This document shows, one piece after another, positions 1 through 8,957 of a stretch of DNA of 64,000 nucleotides. Position 1 is the first letter of the stretch; each line of letters opens with the position of its first letter. The notes beneath the pieces are model-generated. The model had not been told where the DNA came from and did no database searches. It was given only the letters and a program-made list of their open reading frames with translations. This stretch comes from Poteriospumella lacustris (Eukaryota > Sar > Chrysophyceae > Chromulinales > Dinobryaceae). A program made the translations under genes and the position numbers. The stretch is from the NCBI GenBank assembly GCA_008000375.1, contig SMOI01000094.1:33999-97998 (forward strand), in the 5' to 3' direction.

Positions 1-1
1 G

Positions 2-1600
2 CTGGCGGGCGCGTGGGCGCTGTGCTGCTGCGCGAGCGGCGGCGCCAGCGCCTACGCCTCCAGCGACTTCGCCAGCAGCGCGAGCGCCTCGACGCGTCGG
101 ACGCGCGCCTCGCAGCGCTCGCAGCGGCGCGCTCAGCAGACGAGCGTCGGCTCCTCCGCCTCGTACCTCAGCAGCCTCACCGGCGGCACGTCGCTGCACA
201 GCGGCCCCGGCGACGCGCAGCCGCCGGCGCTGGCACTGCCCGCCGGCGCAGCGGCCGCGTCGGCCGGCAGCAAACTGGCGCCCATCGCCGAGCACGAGCA
301 GCCCGGCTCGCCGCAGGGCAGCAGCGTCGCGACCAGCTCGCTGGCCGCCAGTCAGCAGTCGGCCGCGAGCCTCGAGCGCCACGTCGGCGGCAGCCTGACG
401 CAGCAGCTGCAGCTGCCGCTGCACCTGCAGCAACAGCTGCAGATCGCCCAGCTGCAGCACCAGCACCAGCAGCTGCTGCAGTTCCAGCAGAACCCGCTGA
501 TCCCGTCGCAGGCGGCGCAGGCGGCGGGCCGCGTCGACAGTCCTCCGCCGGTGCGAGCGCTGTCGTCGGCGGCGCGCGATTCGGACGCGTCGCTGCTGCT
601 GGGGCGGCTGTCCGAGCTGCAGACGGAGCCGCGGCACAGCGACGCGATGGCCGCGCCGGGCGGCGTCCAGGTGCAGCGGTCGCAGTCGTCGTCCGCGACG
701 CACTCGGTCGACTCGCACCGGCCGAAGGCGTCGTTCTCGATCGCCTCGTCGCCGGTGAACGGCGGCCTGACGTACCCTCACCGCGCGTTCGGCGCGAGTC
801 AGCGCGAGGAGGTGCTCGTGGACGACGTCCTCGACGGCAGCCGGGACAGCGCCGACGCCTTCGACGAGCGCGCGCTGCCGCGGTCGGCGCCGTCGCAGCC
901 GCAGACGCCGGTCGTGTGGTCGCCGCTCACGGGCACGTCGCTCGCCAGCAGCGCGGGCGCGCCGCTCGTCGGCTCGCAGCAGTCGTCGCTGCCGCAGTCG
1001 CTGCCGTCGTCGGCGCGGTCGCAGTCCTCGTCGCGCCACCTGCGCGGCGCGCTGCCCCCGCTGCACGCGCAGTCGCAGTCCTCGTCGCAGCAGCGCGCGG
1101 GGCTCATCTCGCTGCTCTTTGGGCGGCGCGGCGCCGGTGCGTCGGCCTCGTCGCAGCGCCCGCCGCGGTCGGTCGACGAGGACTTCGACGACGAGCGGCA
1201 GCAGTCGGCCGACTACGCCGAGCTGCTCTACCGCCTCAACTCGTACGTGCCCGAGCGGCTGCACTCCGCCGACGCGCTGTACACGAACATGGACGCCGCT
1301 CTCCTGCAGCGGGACCACGTCGGTGCCGCGGCCCTCGCCGCCGCCGGGCTGGGCGCGCAAGAGGACGCGCCGCCCGTCGTCTCGGCCAGTGAGGAGGGCG
1401 AGCACGCGCTGGCCGCGTACCTGGCGCCGAAGAGCCGCTGGGCGCGCGGGCCTGACGCGGGTGACGCCGACGCCGACGCCGACGTCGAGCAGGCGCGGCC
1501 CTCGGACGGCGACGGCAGCGTGCAGAGCGGCGGCAGCGGCAGCGGCAAGCGGCGGCAGTCGGCGCTGTCGAAGTCGTGGCTGCACAAGGTGATGGGCTGA
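2..1600 (+). CDS. Ser/Gln/Ala-rich protein, 5' end outside the window
   Basis: The reading frame is open from the first bases of the window to the TGA at 1598, so about 532 C-terminal residues are visible and the start lies upstream. The first visible residues (Leu-Ala-Gly-Ala-Trp-Ala-Leu then three Cys) could be the end of a membrane segment followed by a palmitoylatable cluster; this is inference. The rest is low complexity: a His/Gln/Leu stretch at 395-500, many Ser and Asp/Ala repeats, and a basic Ser-rich tail ending in Lys-Val-Met-Gly. I see no catalytic motif and do not recognise a family. Very high GC keeps the other frames open too; this frame was chosen because its composition is not arginine-dominated. 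It converges on the WW-domain gene with 135 bp between stops. Confidence 0.6.
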   Translation: MAGAWALCCCASGGASAYASSDFASSASASTRRTRASQRSQRRAQQTSVGSSASYLSSLTGGTSLHSGPGDAQPPALALPAGAAAASAGSKLAPIAEHEQPGSPQGSSVATSSLAASQQSAASLERHVGGSLTQQLQLPLHLQQQLQIAQLQHQHQQLLQFQQNPLIPSQAAQAAGRVDSPPPVRALSSAARDSDASLLLGRLSELQTEPRHSDAMAAPGGVQVQRSQSSSATHSVDSHRPKASFSIASSPVNGGLTYPHRAFGASQREEVLVDDVLDGSRDSADAFDERALPRSAPSQPQTPVVWSPLTGTSLASSAGAPLVGSQQSSLPQSLPSSARSQSSSRHLRGALPPLHAQSQSSSQQRAGLISLLFGRRGAGASASSQRPPRSVDEDFDDERQQSADYAELLYRLNSYVPERLHSADALYTNMDAALLQRDHVGAAALAAAGLGAQEDAPPVVSASEEGEHALAAYLAPKSRWARGPDAGDADADADVEQARPSDGDGSVQSGGSGSGKRRQSALSKSWLHKVMG

Positions 1601-1735
1601 CCGCGGGGCGGCGCTCCGCGGCGATTTTGTTTGGTAGATAGTACTGCGTTAGGTTCTTATTGATTTTGACGGCGGCCGCCGCCTGATTCTCGCGCGATTC
1701 GCTATTTACAGTGCGGGCGACGTAAATGGCGCGAC

Positions 1736-2452
1736 TCAGACGCCGTGCAACAGCGCGTCGAGCTTCTTCCTCCGCTTCTCGTCCTTCTTCTCCTTGTTGT
1801 ACTCTCTCCAGCTGCCTTCGCCGGCCGGCGGAGCGGCGGCGCCACGCTCGCACTCTTCTTCGCGCTTCCGCTTCGTTGCCTCGCGGTTGCGCTCCAGCTC
1901 CTGCAGGTCGACGTAGTGGCCGAGCTGGCGCACGGCGCGGTCGACGGCCTGGCCGGTGCTCTACGGGCATCGCAAATGAGGAAAGCGCGGACACAGGTGG
2001 GGCGTAGGGCCTACCGGGTCGAAGAGGTGCGGCTTGGCGGCCGTGAAGCGACCGCTCTGCGTGTTGAAGGCGCCGGCGTAGCGGTACTCGTCGCCCGAGG
2101 AGAGTCGCAACGGCGGCGTCTGCGCCGCAGGCGCGGGCACGAAGACCTTGGGCTTGTCCCACGTCGTCTCTTTGGTCAGGGGGTTGTGGTAGTAGCTCTT
2201 CTTGCTCGCAGGGTCGAAGTACTCGAGCCACACGTCGACAGCCGCCGCCGGGTGGTTCGCAATAACCGCCGAATCAGCCGGCCTTCTCACTGTAGCGAGG
2301 GTTGTCCTTTCGAGCACCAACGAAGAGGAAGGAGCGGTTGTGACAGGTCGCACAGGTTGCTGTTGTGGTTGTGTGGTGTTGCTGGCATCGATGCGGTCCA
2401 GAACGCTGGACAGCGCGGCGACCGTCGAGAGAACGGGGTTGGCTTCACTCAT
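1736..2452 (-). CDS. WW-domain protein, two exons
   Basis: Exon 1 is 2452-2015 and exon 2 is 1960-1736, separated by a 54-bp GT-AG intron (1961-2014, phase 0), giving about 220 residues. The ATG at 2452 (Met-Ser-Glu-Ala-Asn) is the first in-frame ATG; the frame is open further upstream but without an ATG. One WW domain lies near residues 74-102, with the two signature Trp (in Asp-Val-Trp-Leu and Thr-Thr-Trp-Asp-Lys-Pro) and the central aromatic pair. WW domains bind proline-rich ligands, often in splicing or transcription complexes. After the WW come a Gly/Tyr/Phe-containing stretch and a Lys/Arg/Glu-rich C-terminus (Lys-Lys-Asp-Glu-Lys-Arg-Arg-Lys-Lys), which suggests a nuclear protein. The exact family is not recognised. 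Confidence 0.75.
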
Positions 2453-3089
2453 TGCCCGGCGCTTCGTTTTCGGTAGCAAGTGTAGCTTCTGTAGCACTGT
2501 CGCACACGAGCTCAACAATACACCTAGTTACACATATTCTGCGTTGCCACAGTCAGTATGGCCGTCTGTATCGCGTTAACTGCATATGCCTGTGGGTTTT
2601 TTTGATCTCGGCGAGTCGGCGAGGGCCCTTGGCCATGTACATGACGACGACGACGACGACGCTGCCCGTTTCGTGTTTTGGCCACCGCCGCCCGCCAGCA
2701 CCGCCCGCGCCAGTGACTGACCGTCACTTGGCCTTGGCCTTGTTGCTGCTAAAAACGATTGGTGATCCCCTAAGATCGCTGACGGGTTTGGACAATGACC
2801 AAGGGCCTTAGAGGGATTCATTTCGCAGCTTGCTGTGCTCCCCCGCATCTGCGCAGATGTACGCGGCCGGTGGTCTCCCGACACCTACGACCCCTCCGGT
2901 TCCAGGTTGGAGTGACGCCGGCCGAAAGTACCCGGGCAGTTCTGCGATTCAAATCTCCCGTCGATGGTCTTTTGGTTGGAAAGAGCTGGCCGTTAGGGCC
3001 GTTGGTGATGCGATCAGCAGACTAACGGCCAGCGCGCATTCAGCGATCATTTCCGATTCTGGCCGTGACCAGCACCAAAGAAGTCAAGA
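2453..3089. other. Divergent intergenic region
   Basis: About 640 bp separates the divergent WW-domain gene and the Ser-rich gene. It contains a short run of acg triplets (2641-2662) and no convincing gene. It presumably holds both promoters. Confidence 0.5.
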
Positions 3090-4448
3090 ATGTTCTCGGT
3101 GACTATTTCGCCCACCAACGAGGCCAACCAACAGCAGCCCAAGAAGTTTGCCTGGAAGGTGAATGGCTCCTTGGCGACGCTGGTTGTGTCCGAAGACGTG
3201 GTCGCGCTGCCGCAGCGCGGCAAGGCGCCGTCTGCGGCGTCAGCGTCCGCGGTCATTCGCTGCCACAAAGTTCCGCAAGGAGCCAAAAAGAGGTCGCCCA
3301 AGGCGGTGAGTGCCAAGGCGAAGCCAAAGTCCCCAAGAATGCCGTCGACCTACTCTGAGAGCAACGTTTTCTCCGCGCGCCCGCTGGCCGCGAACGGCTT
3401 CGACACCGCAGCGTCGGTGTCGCGCACGCGGTCCTGGAGCGAAGCGTCAGACTCAAGCACGCGCGCTTTCACAAGCGGTGAGTCATCGGACTCATCGACG
3501 CCCCGCAAACTGGCGCGATCCTGGAGCCAGTCGTCGGTGCACTGCTCGCGAGTCTCGTCGCTCTGCGACGCGCTGCCGCAGTCGCTGCTGGTCGCAGCCA
3601 GCTCCGGCCCCGGCGGGGCCATCGATGCGAGCGGCACACTCTCATATCACCACAGCAGCGCCCTTGCACCAGCACGCAGATACGCAGACGATGCAGACGA
3701 CGCAGACGATTTGGACTTGTCGTCGATTTGGCGCGACGACTGCGCAGGCGACGTGGACGCGGAGCCGTTCGACTGTCGCTTCCTTTCCTGCTGGTCGCCC
3801 GTCGCACCGCTCGACGACGCGAACGACGAAGACGACATTCCTCTCCTGGATGGCTGGGACTCGGCGCGTACGAGCCGCGAAGTCCGCCTCTCCGACGACG
3901 GCGACAGCGTTGCGCAGTGGTCCCGCGACGAGGCCTGCGGCGGTGCACGCGACGAGGCCGGCGAGGCGACCGACCTGCTCAGTCTGAGCCTCAGTCTGAG
4001 CCTCAGTCTGAGCCTCAGTCTGAGCCTGTTCGAGGTCGACGAGGCTACGGACGACGGAGACGCGGCGTCGCTGTGTTTGTCGCTGACCGCGACGCAGCCG
4101 ACTCTCACCGCGGCCGATGCTCCGGCGGCCGCGACCGCGGCGACTCACCCGCCGCCGGTCACTGCGACAGCGGCGCCCTCCACGGCGACATCGGCGCCGT
4201 CGTCTTCCCACCGCCAACCGACAGAACTTGCAGTGCGCAGTCGCCCGGCTCTCTCGAGCAGCGATGTGCAGCGGCTCGCGCGCATCGCTCTGCTCGGCGA
4301 CTGCGACGGGGCCGACCGCGCGGTCGACTCGTGGCAGCGCCGAGACGCGGACGTCGCCCTTCTCTCGTCGTGCGTCCCGCGCTCGCTCAACGCACAGCGC
4401 CGGCAGCTGGCTCTGCTGCGTCGTCTCGATCTGCTGTCGACGGGCTGA
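3090..4448 (+). CDS. Ser-rich protein of unknown function with a (Leu-Ser) repeat
   Basis: This is a single open frame of 452 residues from the ATG at 3090 to the TGA at 4446. The N-terminal part is basic with Ser-Pro motifs (a Lys-Ser-Pro-Arg near residue 85), followed by several Arg-Ser-Trp-Ser repeats typical of phosphorylated linkers. The middle is Asp-rich. A run of alternating Leu-Ser at about residues 296-313 is encoded by a 12-bp tandem repeat. The C-terminus (from about residue 395) is a more normal helical segment rich in Leu and Arg that could be a binding module. No family is recognised. It ends 282 bp from the stop of the convergent carboxypeptidase gene. Reverse-strand frames are open here too but lack an equally good start. 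Confidence 0.6.
   Translation: MFSVTISPTNEANQQQPKKFAWKVNGSLATLVVSEDVVALPQRGKAPSAASASAVIRCHKVPQGAKKRSPKAVSAKAKPKSPRMPSTYSESNVFSARPLAANGFDTAASVSRTRSWSEASDSSTRAFTSGESSDSSTPRKLARSWSQSSVHCSRVSSLCDALPQSLLVAASSGPGGAIDASGTLSYHHSSALAPARRYADDADDADDLDLSSIWRDDCAGDVDAEPFDCRFLSCWSPVAPLDDANDEDDIPLLDGWDSARTSREVRLSDDGDSVAQWSRDEACGGARDEAGEATDLLSLSLSLSLSLSLSLSLFEVDEATDDGDAASLCLSLTATQPTLTAADAPAAATAATHPPPVTATAAPSTATSAPSSSHRQPTELAVRSRPALSSSDVQRLARIALLGDCDGADRAVDSWQRRDADVALLSSCVPRSLNAQRRQLALLRRLDLLSTG
3977..4024 (+). repeat. 12-bp minisatellite inside a coding region
   Basis: Four near-perfect copies of CCTCAGTCTGAG run head to tail. Since 12 is a multiple of 3, changes in copy number keep the frame and only lengthen or shorten the Leu-Ser tract of the surrounding gene. 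Confidence 0.95.
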
Positions 4449-4730
4449 CCGCGCCGCCGCCGGGCCGGCCGCAGCCATCACTACCACCGCTCCGCTGGCA
4501 CTGAGGGTAACTTAATTGCGAAATCGCGAATACTGTGGGCGCTGTTCACTACAGAGACTAAGACAGGCGCCACGCCCGCCGCGGCGCACGTATACCCGCC
4601 GGGGCAGAGGCATAAGTGAGCCGCTTGAGGCCGGCGCGGCGAGGTGGCCGGTGCACTGCGCAGCGCACGGAGGGTCTGCGGTGCGGCGTGGCCCGTCGCC
4701 CGTCGCACCGATGCGCACGCGAGTGCGCGA

Positions 4731-6338
4731 TTACGCGTCGGTCCACTCGCCCTTGATGTAGTGGGCGAAGAGCTCGAGCGCTGCCTGCGGCTTGTACGCG
4801 GGCACCTCGTGACCTGCGAGAGACGACGACGACGAAACGTGAGCGAGGGCGGCGAGCGAGGCGAGCGGCGCGGGGGAGACGTACCGGCGCCGTGCACAGT
4901 GGCGAAGGCGAGCTTGGTGTTGCGGAACTTGGTCAAGTAGCCGGCGGTCTGGCCGTCCGCCGTGAGCCACTCCTGCCAGCGGCGGCCGGAGACGTGATAG
5001 CCGAGGTCCCAGATCCAGGACTGGGTGCCGACGGTGGCGCACACGTCGTCGTCGTCGCCGGAGTAGACGAGGATGTTCAGGCCGAACTTCTTGTCGATCA
5101 AGTACTTGTAGTACGGCGTCATGGACTTGGCGCCGTCGACCTGGTTGTAGCGGATGGTGCGCGAGCAGTCGAGCCAGTTGATGTCGCTCTTCACGTGGAG
5201 CGCGGCCTTCACCTCGGGCAGGTTCAAGTAGGTGGTCATGTAGTCGGACGCGCACGGCTCGTAGCCGTCCACGGGCTCCAGACCCACGATCGACTTGCGG
5301 ATGCTGGCCAGGCCCTGCTCGTGCACGCCAGAGTACTCCTCGCGCATGGCGGCGAGCTGGTGGTTCAGGAACCAGGTGCGCTGCGCACGACCGGCCTTGC
5401 GAGGAGAGTCCTCGAGGCAGACGGGGTAGTCCAACGCGTAAGGGTTCAAGTTGCCCACCTCGGCGTACATGGCCAAGAACAGGGTCTCACAGGTGGTGAA
5501 CTGCAGCGACGACGACGAGGTCAAGACGCGGTCGGCGCAGGGCGAGCGGACGGAGACTTACGTTCTTAGTGGCAATGCAGTCCGCCTGGTAGCGATCCCA
5601 GAGCGGCTTGGAGATCAGCTGGTGGCCCCAGTATGTGTCCAAACCAGCGGGAATGGCCGAGTAGAAAGTAGTGGCGGGGTTTCCAACGGCGAAGCCCTTG
5701 AAGTTGATGGAGGGGTCCTGGCCGGCGGAGTTGCGGTCGACGATCTCCTTCGCGAGGGTGGGCATGTAATGACCACCGTACGACTCGGAGGTGATGTACA
5801 AGTCGTTCGAGCGGTACTGAGGGAAGCGCGCCAGGAACTGCTGGATCAACGCGTAGTTGTCCTTGGCGGTGGTGGCGTCGTCGGTCTTGTAGTCGTCGCC
5901 GGACTCGTCGCTGCTGTAGGAAAATCCGACGCCGCAGGGAGCTTCGATGAAAACCATATTCGCAATGGTGTTCCAGGAGTAAGGGTTCAGCGACAGGGTC
6001 ATGTCCTTGTTGGGGCGAAGCGGGCCCTGCTCAGTCATGAAACCCAACAGGCCGGAACATCCAGGTCCACCATTGGTCCAAAAGGCAACTGGGTCGGTGA
6101 CAGGATTATTCTGGGACTCAGCAAACCAATAATGCAAATTCTTCGTCGCCGTGACGGGCAGGTAGCCGGAGAATTGGCGGAAGTTCAAGTCCAACTTTTC
6201 CGTGCCGGGCAAATTCTTGACCTCATCGGCCAATGCCTCGGGGGTGTAGTCGGCAGAGACAACCGCCGCACCCAACAAAAAGGTGGTCAACACAAGAGGC
6301 AGCATACTTCTCGAGGAAATCTGTTGTGGGTTTGCCAT
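4731..6338 (-). CDS. Serine carboxypeptidase (peptidase family S10), secreted or vacuolar
   Basis: Three exons, 6338-5562, 5500-4885 and 4813-4731, are joined by introns of 61 and 71 bp with GT-AG ends and matching phases, giving 491 residues, the usual S10 length. The N-terminus is a signal peptide (hydrophobic residues about 12-28, cleavage near Val-Ser-Ala). The oxyanion/substrate motif Trp-Thr-Asn-Gly-Gly-Pro-Gly-Cys-Ser is at residue 87. The catalytic triad is complete: Ser186 in Glu-Ser-Tyr-Gly-Gly, an Asp near residue 410 in Tyr-Ser-Gly-Asp-Asp-Asp-Asp, and His466 in His-Gly-Ala-Gly-His-Glu-Val-Pro. The second intron splits the Gly just before the catalytic His, so splicing is needed for an active enzyme. 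It should remove C-terminal residues from peptides in an acidic compartment. A 7-bp repeat rich in ATG lies upstream. Confidence 0.95.
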
Positions 6339-6681
6339 CTTTGTTTGCCGAAGGCGGCAGCACGTTGATGCGGAGGGCGACACAGACGCTCCAACGCGAC
6401 ACAGCTGCGGATGTGCACGACATGCGACATGCGACATGCGACATGCGACATGCGACATGCGACATGAGACACAGTATTATGATGATGACGGTGCTTGCAG
6501 GTTGGGGGTTGGTTCTCCATTCTCTATGTATGCTATGTGGGGCCCTTACTTTAGTTATGGTCTACCATTTTTATGATGCCAGCTTTCAACGACGGGGTAA
6601 CTTATGGCACTGAGTACTTGTCTCTTGGTATCCTCATTTTGCCCGATGCAAGATAGTTGCTAACCCAGGACACAAAGCATA
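6339..6681. other. Divergent intergenic region with ATG-bearing repeat
   Basis: This 343-bp stretch separates the carboxypeptidase and the VF530-type gene. Apart from the 7-bp tandem repeat at 6419-6467 it is AT-richer than its surroundings and holds no gene that I can see. Confidence 0.6.
6419..6467. repeat. 7-bp tandem repeat (GACATGC) upstream of the carboxypeptidase
   Basis: Six perfect copies of GACATGC and one variant (GACATGA) lie 81-129 bp upstream of the carboxypeptidase ATG. On the sense strand of that gene each unit carries an ATG, and because 7 is not a multiple of 3 these ATGs fall in all three frames. Some (for example at 6458 and 6437) are in frame with the carboxypeptidase and would add a 33-40 residue extension before its signal peptide. 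Confidence 0.95.
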
Positions 6682-7395
6682 ATGCGGCTGTCCTTATTCA
6701 TCTTGCTAAACGTTGTGTTGCAATCTCTTGCGTTCATTTCGCGAAACCTGCCATTTTTTCCATTGGCTGTAGGCCCTTTTACTGAACTCAACAGTTTTAA
6801 TCGCCAACTAAACCGAGGCAATCGAGAGAGCTACCGCACAGTGCAAAGTTTGTCGTCGGAATCTCCCCTGGCAGTTGCTGACGGCGTTCGTCATGAAGCC
6901 CAACAAGCTCTAAACGACCAAGGCATTGACCTTGAAGATCTATTGGATTTGCGACATTTCGCAATGACCCACCGCATCGCAAAGCGAAGCAGTGACGCAT
7001 CAGTCGGCCCCAATAGAGGAGCCGTCGGAGATTTCCATCCAACAGCTGAAAAGCCTGTCAATGCTGCTTCTGCATCAAAACGCAAACGAGCAAAACTCAT
7101 GCGCCCGATCGAAATGGGAGCGAGTGCTGGCGAACAACCTCGCGCGGCCGCCCTTGACGGAGTAACATTGAAGGCCATCGTTTCGTTCTTCGCGGACCCC
7201 TCAGTATCTCCTTTCTTACCAAGTGAAGGATTCAATTTACTCTATAAGGCCACCCATTTGCGTTGTTTCCTTGCGGAGAATAGGCCGTCGTTATCGTCGG
7301 CGTTGGCGCTTCTCCGTAAGCCTACAATGCAATGGGCTAGGGACAAGGTCGCAGATCTGTACACGACGCTAAGATCAGCCCACGCTGACAGATGA
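6682..7395 (+). CDS. VF530 / DUF2132 domain protein with secretory-type leader
   Basis: A single frame of 237 residues. Residues about 159-233 match the VF530 (DUF2132) pattern: Leu-Asp-Gly-Val-Thr-Leu-Lys-Ala-Ile, then a Cys-Phe about 35 residues on, then Leu-Arg-Lys-Pro and Trp-Ala-Arg-Asp-Lys-Val. This small helical domain is known mainly from bacterial proteins and is thought to bind DNA. Before it stands a basic stretch (Lys-Arg-Lys-Arg near residue 133). The N-terminus is a clear hydrophobic leader (residues 1-18) followed by Phe and a positively charged region; in algae of stramenopile type a leader followed by Phe marks plastid import, but one case proves little. GC content is well below that of the neighbouring high-GC genes. 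It could be an organelle protein of bacterial descent; this is inference. Confidence 0.75.
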   Translation: MRLSLFILLNVVLQSLAFISRNLPFFPLAVGPFTELNSFNRQLNRGNRESYRTVQSLSSESPLAVADGVRHEAQQALNDQGIDLEDLLDLRHFAMTHRIAKRSSDASVGPNRGAVGDFHPTAEKPVNAASASKRKRAKLMRPIEMGASAGEQPRAAALDGVTLKAIVSFFADPSVSPFLPSEGFNLLYKATHLRCFLAENRPSLSSALALLRKPTMQWARDKVADLYTTLRSAHADR

Positions 7396-7667
7396 GAGCA
7401 AGCGACCGGATCAGTTACTCCTATCACGGTGATATCGCATTTTTGTGTGATCGTGCGTATTCCTGTCTGATCGCGCGGCTTTTGCGCATGGAGAGTGGTT
7501 GGTTGGTCAGTCATTTTCATGGTTCCGGTTACAGGGTTGGGAGAGGGAGTTAGAGCGCGAAGGCCAAGGATCGGATAAACATAGGAAAGAGTATACGCTG
7601 TTCGTGCGTATGGTTGTAGCTCTTTTCCACTGGAGGGGGGGGGCGGGCCTCCGGTTAGTCCCAGGAC

Positions 7668-8543
7668 CTACACGGCATAGCGAAAATACACTGTCGTCTC
7701 TGAGTTTCGACCGTAAAGCTTCTCCTCGTCAATTATCCAATGAAACAAACTCGACCCTGCGGCGTACTCCTTTCCGAAGCAATTAATTTCGATGAACATG
7801 GGCTGGTCATCGTCCAGAAGAGCTATGTCGATTGTGTAGCAGGCGGTGTGCGTGATTTGGGGTCGAATGGCAACTTCCCAGAATGTGCACAGTCGGTCGG
7901 CCCATCTGCGGGCGATTTCTTCTCTCTCTTCTGATGTGGAATATGATTGCAACAGCTGATTCCTTCGCGTCGTATACTGCTGTGAGATACAGGTCACTCT
8001 GTTATTGCACACGAACATGCGAACCTCCTTGTCGGGGTTTATCTCCACCCATTCCATCAAATAAAACTCCAATTCAAGCATTCCCTCAGCAATTGGTGTG
8101 TGACCATGGATGCAGGTGACTGCGGATTCGATGATGGACTTCAAATCGAAGTAAGGTCCGACTCCGTGGCAGCCGTACTTGAGGCTGACTGTGTTGGTTC
8201 GCACGAAGAAGCCTTTCCCTCCGAAAAATAAGTGATCACAGCGGTGTGAGTCCACTAAACTATTCAGCTCGTCTTCGTATGTGCGGGGAAACTTGTTGGT
8301 TATTTGCCCAATCTTTGCAGCCTTTATCAGCCAGGCCAGCTCTGCTTCATGGATTCGGATGACCTCGAATGTTTTGAACGACTTAATCCAGTGCTTCGCT
8401 TCGGATTGCCCAAGTACCGAGCGGTAATCACTGGGCATTTGGTCGTTCTCCCAGTGATTGTTGGAGTTGAATCGCTTTTTGTCAAGGTCCACGACTTCCT
8501 CCACGTCAATGCTCTCCACCACTACATGCCAAGCATCGCTCAT
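7668..8543 (-). CDS. CDC123: CDC123 / D123 family protein (eIF2 assembly factor)
   Basis: One exon of 291 residues starts at the ATG at 8543. The family signature is spread along the protein: Phe-Phe-Val-Arg-Thr-Asn-Thr-Val-Ser-Leu-Lys-Tyr in the N-terminal half, Glu-Val-Arg-Met-Phe-Val-Cys-Asn-Asn with Cys-Ile-Ser-Gln-Gln-Tyr in the middle, and Ile-Glu-Ile-Asn-Cys-Phe-Gly at the end, matching the ATP-grasp-like core in which the last motif binds Mg-ATP. CDC123 joins eIF2 gamma to eIF2 alpha and beta in the cytoplasm. The protein is shorter than animal CDC123 (about 336 residues) and its N-terminus is divergent, so it may be a D123-like paralogue and not the essential orthologue. Base composition is closer to 50% GC, like its neighbours. 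Confidence 0.85.
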   Translation of the reverse strand: MSDAWHVVVESIDVEEVVDLDKKRFNSNNHWENDQMPSDYRSVLGQSEAKHWIKSFKTFEVIRIHEAELAWLIKAAKIGQITNKFPRTYEDELNSLVDSHRCDHLFFGGKGFFVRTNTVSLKYGCHGVGPYFDLKSIIESAVTCIHGHTPIAEGMLELEFYLMEWVEINPDKEVRMFVCNNRVTCISQQYTTRRNQLLQSYSTSEEREEIARRWADRLCTFWEVAIRPQITHTACYTIDIALLDDDQPMFIEINCFGKEYAAGSSLFHWIIDEEKLYGRNSETTVYFRYAV

Positions 8544-8957
8544 GTTGCCACGCGTCTGTTCTTCTATTTCTGAGCACCGCTACAAAATAGCGCCATGAAC
8601 TTGCTGTGCCCCCGACCAAATGGAGAATGCCGTTCCTACCGTTCCTCTCACGGCCATGTCGGGAGATCGGAGATGCAAGTCTGGGGGAAGTGGGAAGTCT
8701 GGTGAGAGTTGGGAGTGGGTGGCGGCGAACCGAGGAGAGTGCGCCAACTTTGACGGCGTCCTGCGAGACGGCGCTAAAGTTGGCGGCATCTAGAGCTGCA
8801 CTTGCGTCCACAGCGCCTCTGGGTGCAGCCTCTTTGGTCTTTGGTCTTTGGTCTTTGGTCTTGGCTCTGATGGCCATTGGTAGAGGCGGACGTCGTTCGT
8901 CCACCAAGAGCGAGTTCAAATGACGCGCGACCCAGAGGTTCATCACCACTAACCGCG
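8544..8957. other. Divergent intergenic region
   Basis: This 414-bp region lies between the divergent CDC123-type gene and the RING-like gene. It holds a TCTTTGG tandem repeat (8831-8858) and a near-match to the recurrent CCGTTACAAAT element (CCGCTACAAAAT at 8577-8588). No gene is evident. Confidence 0.5.
8831..8858. repeat. TCTTTGG tandem repeat, four copies
   Basis: Four perfect head-to-tail copies of TCTTTGG are followed by a partial fifth, about 100 bp before the start codon of the RING-like gene. Confidence 0.95.

Noticed and set aside
13-1392. 459-residue open frame on the plus strand over the first gene
   Set aside because: Its product is almost only Arg, Ala, Gln and Pro, typical of a shifted frame in GC-rich DNA; the frame 2-1600 has more normal composition.
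2740-2990. tRNA-like box pieces (for example GATTCAAATCTC at 2945)
   Set aside because: A B-box-like string without a matching A box or a foldable acceptor stem.
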